Shown: positions 5,510 through 8,660 of the stretch, one piece after another
Position numbering within the stretch: the first letter of the stretch is position 1
Layout of the letters: every line of letters starts with the position of its first letter
The notes under the pieces: generated by a model
Told to the model about the DNA's origin: nothing
Seen by the model: only the letters and a program-made list of their open reading frames with translations
Databases searched by the model: none
Made by a program: the position numbers and the translations under genes
Source of the DNA: a bacterium
GTDB taxonomy: Bacteria > Planctomycetota > B15-G4 > JADJEK01
Length of the DNA stretch: 8,660 nt
Reading direction: 5' to 3'
NCBI GenBank assembly: GCA_030428825.1
Contig: JAUIEL010000265.1
Coordinates: forward strand, 1 to 8,660

Positions 5510-6727
5510 ATGTCCCCTCGTCGTGCCGTCGCCCTCTCCCTCGTCCTCGCCGCCGCCCTCCCCGCGGCCGCGACCGCCGAAGACCGGCCCGCGCTCTCGG
5601 CCGAGGAGATCGGGGAGATCCAGTCGCTCCGCCGGGACGGGAAGTTCGACGACGCCCTCGATCGGATCGACGCCCACCCGGCGATCGAGGCGGAGGACGA
5701 GGTCGCGCTCGCCCTCCGCGGGCTGATCCTGCTCGACTCCGGCCGGGACGGCGCGGCCCGGCTGATCCTCGGCCAGCGGTTCCGCTCGGCGCGGGTGGTC
5801 AGCGACGCCCTCCCGAACACGTTCCTCGCCCGGCTCCGGTTCCGCGGCGGCGACGCGAAGCGCGGCAAGTCGCGCGCGGAGGCGGCGCTCGTGTACGACG
5901 CGGAGAGCGCCGAGGCCCGGTTCCTGCGCGACGCCAGCGCGGCCCAGCTCGACGCCGATCCGGCCGCGATCCTCGCGCTCCGGAAGTTCGACGGGCGGGA
6001 CGGCCTGCCGAAGGGACTCCTCGAGGAGACCGTCCGCCGCCTCGCCGGCGAGCTCGGCACCGAGCGCGCGCGGGACGGCGCCTCGGACGACGCCACGTGG
6101 ACCCTCCTGAGGACCGCGCTCGACGGCGGGGACGACGACGCCGGCCTCCAGCTCCTCTGCGCGCGCGTGCTGCACCGGCGCGGCGACCGGGAGGCGGCGG
6201 AGGAGCTGCTCGACGACGTCGCCAAGCGCCGCCCCCACCGGATGCAGGACGTGCTGTTCGAGCGGGGCCTCGCCCAGAGCGAGCGCGGCGAGAAGAAGGA
6301 GGCGTTCGAGACCCTGAACGGCGCGGTCGTCCTCGGGAAGGACCACGCCGAGCTCCTCACGCTGGCGTCGGAGCTCGCGCTCGACCTCGACCGACTCGAG
6401 GAGGCGAGCCGCCTGCTCAGCCTGCTGGAGGCCCGCATCTTCTCGATCGACGTCGATCGCCTCTACGCGCGGTACTGCGAGACGCGCGCCGCCGCGATCC
6501 CCGCCGACGACGAGAAGCAGCGCGGCAACCGGATCGTCCTCCTCCGCGAGGCGGAGAAGCGGTGCATCGCCGCCCTGAAGAAGGACCGGTTCCACGTCGA
6601 GTCGCTCGAGCGCCTGCTCCGGGTCTCGGAGCAGCTCGGCGCCCACTCGAAGGTCGACCGGGACGGGCTCGAGAAGCAGCTCCGGTCGGCGCGCCAGGTG
6701 GCGAAGACGCGCGCGAAGGCCGGCTGA
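5510..6727 (+). CDS. Secreted TPR-like repeat protein, function unknown
   Basis: A 405-residue protein with an N-terminal Sec signal peptide: MSPRR, a hydrophobic core at about 6-18 and an A-T-A cleavage site after residue 23. The ATG at 5510 is preferred over the in-frame GTG at 5492 because it puts the signal peptide in the normal place and has GGAG 8 nt upstream. The mature part is almost entirely helical and shows degenerate TPR-type pairs: GKFDDALDRIDAHP (about 44-58), LALRGLILLDSGRDGAARLIL (66-87), LCARVLHRRGDREAAEELLDDV (216-237), VLFERGLAQSERGEKKEAFETL (248-269) and a further one ending near 306. The C-terminal 80 residues are charged and probably helical. TPR proteins are scaffolds for protein-protein contacts, here probably periplasmic or surface-facing, with no visible catalytic site. 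It stands alone on its strand, and its 3' end converges with the radical SAM gene across 15 nt. Confidence 0.87.
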   Translation: MSPRRAVALSLVLAAALPAAATAEDRPALSAEEIGEIQSLRRDGKFDDALDRIDAHPAIEAEDEVALALRGLILLDSGRDGAARLILGQRFRSARVVSDALPNTFLARLRFRGGDAKRGKSRAEAALVYDAESAEARFLRDASAAQLDADPAAILALRKFDGRDGLPKGLLEETVRRLAGELGTERARDGASDDATWTLLRTALDGGDDDAGLQLLCARVLHRRGDREAAEELLDDVAKRRPHRMQDVLFERGLAQSERGEKKEAFETLNGAVVLGKDHAELLTLASELALDLDRLEEASRLLSLLEARIFSIDVDRLYARYCETRAAAIPADDEKQRGNRIVLLREAEKRCIAALKKDRFHVESLERLLRVSEQLGAHSKVDRDGLEKQLRSARQVAKTRAKAG

Positions 6728-6742
6728 GCGGACGGGCGGCGG

Positions 6743-8660
6743 TCAGACCGCCGCCGGCTCCTCCTTCAGCCCCCGGTAGACCGGCAGCTCGACCGGCAGG
6801 GAGAGGATCCCCCGGTCGATCATCCACGCGACCCGCTCCCGCGCGCGGCGGCGGTCCTCGCCGGTCGCGGCCGAGAGCTCCGACACCAGGTCGCCGACCG
6901 TCTTCTCGCCCGAGCAGGCGTCGAACGCGACGACGTGCTGCGGCTCGAGGCGGTGGAACTTCCCGTGCATCCCGACGAACGCGATCGGGACCCCGCCGTC
7001 GGCCGGCCCGACCTCCGCCACGCCCGCCTCGAGCGGGATCGACGGCTCGAACCTGTACCGGATGATCCGGTTCCGCTCCGGCCGGAAGACGACCTGCGCC
7101 TCGAGGTCGTCGACCTCGAACGACATCGGCCCGCTCCGCCCCTTGGCGACGATCTCACGCAGGAGCTCGGGGCGGCGCGCCTGGTACAGCAGGTATCCGC
7201 CCTGCGTCAGGAGCGGCAGGTCGCCGCGCGGCTGGAGCCGGTCGTTCCAGTCCGCCTTGTCCCAGGTCGGGAGGCCGTCGTCGACGTAGATGTCGCCCCC
7301 CTCGTTCTCGACGATCTTCACCTCGAACCGGTCGGGGTTCTCGTAGACGATCGTGTCGCGGCCGAGGTTGAAGATGCCGGAGTAGACCGACATGACGATC
7401 TTGTCGCGGCGGGCGGAGACGTAGTTGTACGTCGTCAGCGCCTCGTGCTCGCGCTCGGTCGGGAACCCGATGAACCACGACGTGCAGACCCCGATCCCCG
7501 CGTCGGAGAGCGCGTCGAGGCAGGCGTCGACCTTCTCCAGCTCGTTCCCCTTGTCGATCAGCCGGAGGACCCGGTCGACCGCCGACTCGAAGCCGAACTG
7601 GAACACCCGCGCGCCGCCGTCGTACAGCGTCTGAACGGTGTCGCGGTTCGCGTAGGTGTATTCGAACTTCGTCTCCGCGAACCAGTAGACGTCCGGCCCT
7701 TCCTCCTTCAGCCGCTTGGCGACGTTGATGAGGGTCCGGGGCGGAGCGAGCGAGTCCCAGAACAGGTAGTACTTCACCCCCCACTTCCCGGTGATGTCCG
7801 CGATGTCGTCGTAGACGAGGTCGGCCCGGCGCATCCGGAAGTTCCGGCGGAAGCCGTCGCCGCAGAAGGTGCACTTCCCGTAGTAGCACCCCCGCGAGGT
7901 CTGGAAGTTCGCGAGCCGGTCGGGGAGGAGGTAGCGGTCGAACGGGATCCCGTCGAAGTCGAGCGTCGGCAGGTCGTCGAGCACCGGGAGGTCGAACTTC
8001 GCCGGCGCGGAGACCGTGCCGTCGTCCTTCCGGTAGTAGAGGTTCGGCACCTCGTCGAGGCCGATCTTCCCCGTGAGCGCGTCGACCAGCCGGACGATCG
8101 CGTTCTCGCCGTCGCCGACCGAGCCGAAGTCGACCCAGTCGAACAGCCGCCCGTCCGCGAACAGGGTCTCGCGATAGTCGTGGACCGTCGGCCCGCCGAC
8201 CACGACCTTCACCTGCGGCGCGCGCTCCCGCACGATCCGCATGATCTTCAGCACCTCGAGGAACTGGGTGTGGAACGGCACCGTGAACGCGAGGAGGTCC
8301 GGCTCCTGCTCGAGGATCCGGTCGACGAGCCGCTCCTGGTAGACCTGGACCAGCGGGTCGCCGGCGTGCTCGCTGTAGTGGAGCAGGTGCTCGACGTAGT
8401 TCCGGTTCTCGGGGTTCAGGATCGGCGTCGCCGCGTACAGGAACCGGATCACGGCGGTCAGGTCGTCGAACGCCTGGTTGAACAGCTCCGGCTGGAAGAA
8501 CCGCTCCTCGTCCCGCAGGATCTCCGCCCCCTCGACCGCCCGCTCCATGCTCTCCTTCGGAGCGGCGAGGAGCGGCGCGTAGAACCGGTACATGCCGTGC
8601 TCTTCGGCGGTCAGCCGCGGCTTGCTCTCCAGCTCGCGGAACCGCTCGGCCACCCAGTCG
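6743..8660 (-). CDS. B12-binding-type radical SAM protein with PqqD-like C-terminal region, 5' end missing
   Basis: A radical SAM enzyme of the group that follows a cobalamin-binding-like domain. At least 638 residues are visible; the frame runs off the window's right edge, so the true start is outside. A GTG at 8653 is in frame but unlikely to be the start, because the first beta strand of a normal B12-binding domain is not seen. Counting from that codon: B12-binding-like region about 115-195 (LLAFTVPF, VVVGGPT, VGDGEN where GEGE is usual), with no DxHxxG cobalamin motif, so it may not coordinate the cobalt through His. Radical SAM core about 250-450, with cluster cysteines C256, C261 and C264 in SRGCYYGKCTFCG; the spacing is CX4CX2C, not the canonical CX3CX2C. 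FQFGFESAVDRVLRLIDKG and FIGFPTE are typical core segments. The C-terminal 567-620 (FDACSGEKTVGDLV through DRGILSL) resembles PqqD-like folds. No substrate can be named. Convergent with the TPR gene; neighbours upstream are outside the window. Confidence 0.9.
   Translation of the reverse strand, partial: DWVAERFRELESKPRLTAEEHGMYRFYAPLLAAPKESMERAVEGAEILRDEERFFQPELFNQAFDDLTAVIRFLYAATPILNPENRNYVEHLLHYSEHAGDPLVQVYQERLVDRILEQEPDLLAFTVPFHTQFLEVLKIMRIVRERAPQVKVVVGGPTVHDYRETLFADGRLFDWVDFGSVGDGENAIVRLVDALTGKIGLDEVPNLYYRKDDGTVSAPAKFDLPVLDDLPTLDFDGIPFDRYLLPDRLANFQTSRGCYYGKCTFCGDGFRRNFRMRRADLVYDDIADITGKWGVKYYLFWDSLAPPRTLINVAKRLKEEGPDVYWFAETKFEYTYANRDTVQTLYDGGARVFQFGFESAVDRVLRLIDKGNELEKVDACLDALSDAGIGVCTSWFIGFPTEREHEALTTYNYVSARRDKIVMSVYSGIFNLGRDTIVYENPDRFEVKIVENEGGDIYVDDGLPTWDKADWNDRLQPRGDLPLLTQGGYLLYQARRPELLREIVAKGRSGPMSFEVDDLEAQVVFRPERNRIIRYRFEPSIPLEAGVAEVGPADGGVPIAFVGMHGKFHRLEPQHVVAFDACSGEKTVGDLVSELSAATGEDRRRARERVAWMIDRGILSLPVELPVYRGLKEEPAAV

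Noticed and set aside
5357..6646. Long minus-strand frames opposite the TPR gene
   Set aside because: Biased composition and no recognisable domain, while the plus frame has a signal peptide, a ribosome binding site and repeats.
6728..6742. Terminator between the TPR and radical SAM genes
   Set aside because: The 15-nt gap is G-rich with no inverted repeat or T-run.
6097..7065. Plus-strand frame spanning the end of the TPR gene and the radical SAM gene
   Set aside because: Proline/arginine-rich shadow crossing two well-supported convergent genes.

Overview
The window is very GC-rich DNA with a strong G/C preference at third codon positions, densely packed genes and almost no intergenic space. 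Reading frames stay open across other genes, so many long overlapping ORFs are artefacts. No ribosomal RNA, tRNA, mobile element or CRISPR array is visible. The content (periplasmic nitrate reductase, a cobalamin-type radical SAM enzyme, a secreted repeat protein) suggests a free-living Gram-negative-type bacterium from a high-GC lineage. Myxococcota, Planctomycetota, Acidobacteriota or an uncultured relative would all fit, and the sequence alone does not decide between them.

Region 1 (1-3488, + strand) is the downstream part of a nap operon. It holds the C-terminal ~699 residues of NapA (the molybdenum catalytic subunit), a NapB-like c-type cytochrome with two tandem NapB modules (four CxxCH sites instead of two), a short NapF-like protein with two rather than about four [4Fe-4S] clusters, and a 97-residue protein I do not recognise. 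All three junctions are 4-nt start/stop overlaps (GTGA, GTGA, ATGA), so the four genes are very probably one translationally coupled unit. The electron-donating quinol dehydrogenase (NapC or NapGH) and NapD are not here and may lie upstream.

Region 2 (3507-5290, - strand) is a two-gene operon reading toward nap. An inositol-monophosphatase-superfamily protein comes first and overlaps by ATGA a calcineurin-like metallophosphoesterase that resembles the COG1768 group. Its end converges with the nap operon across an 18-nt gap holding a perfect GC palindrome.

Region 3 (5291-5509) is the only real intergenic space. It is divergent and must carry the control signals for both flanking units. It holds three copies of a heptamer (two direct, one inverted) near the ribosome binding site of the phosphatase operon.

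Region 4 (5510-8660) holds a secreted TPR-like protein (+) and, converging on it with a 15-nt gap, a radical SAM protein with a B12-binding-like N-terminal region (-). The latter is cut by the window's right edge. It has an unusual CX4CX2C cluster motif and a C-terminal domain resembling PqqD/RRE peptide-binding folds.

The most noteworthy elements are the remodelled electron-transfer part of the nap operon (duplicated NapB, reduced NapF, unknown fourth gene) and the atypical radical SAM protein.
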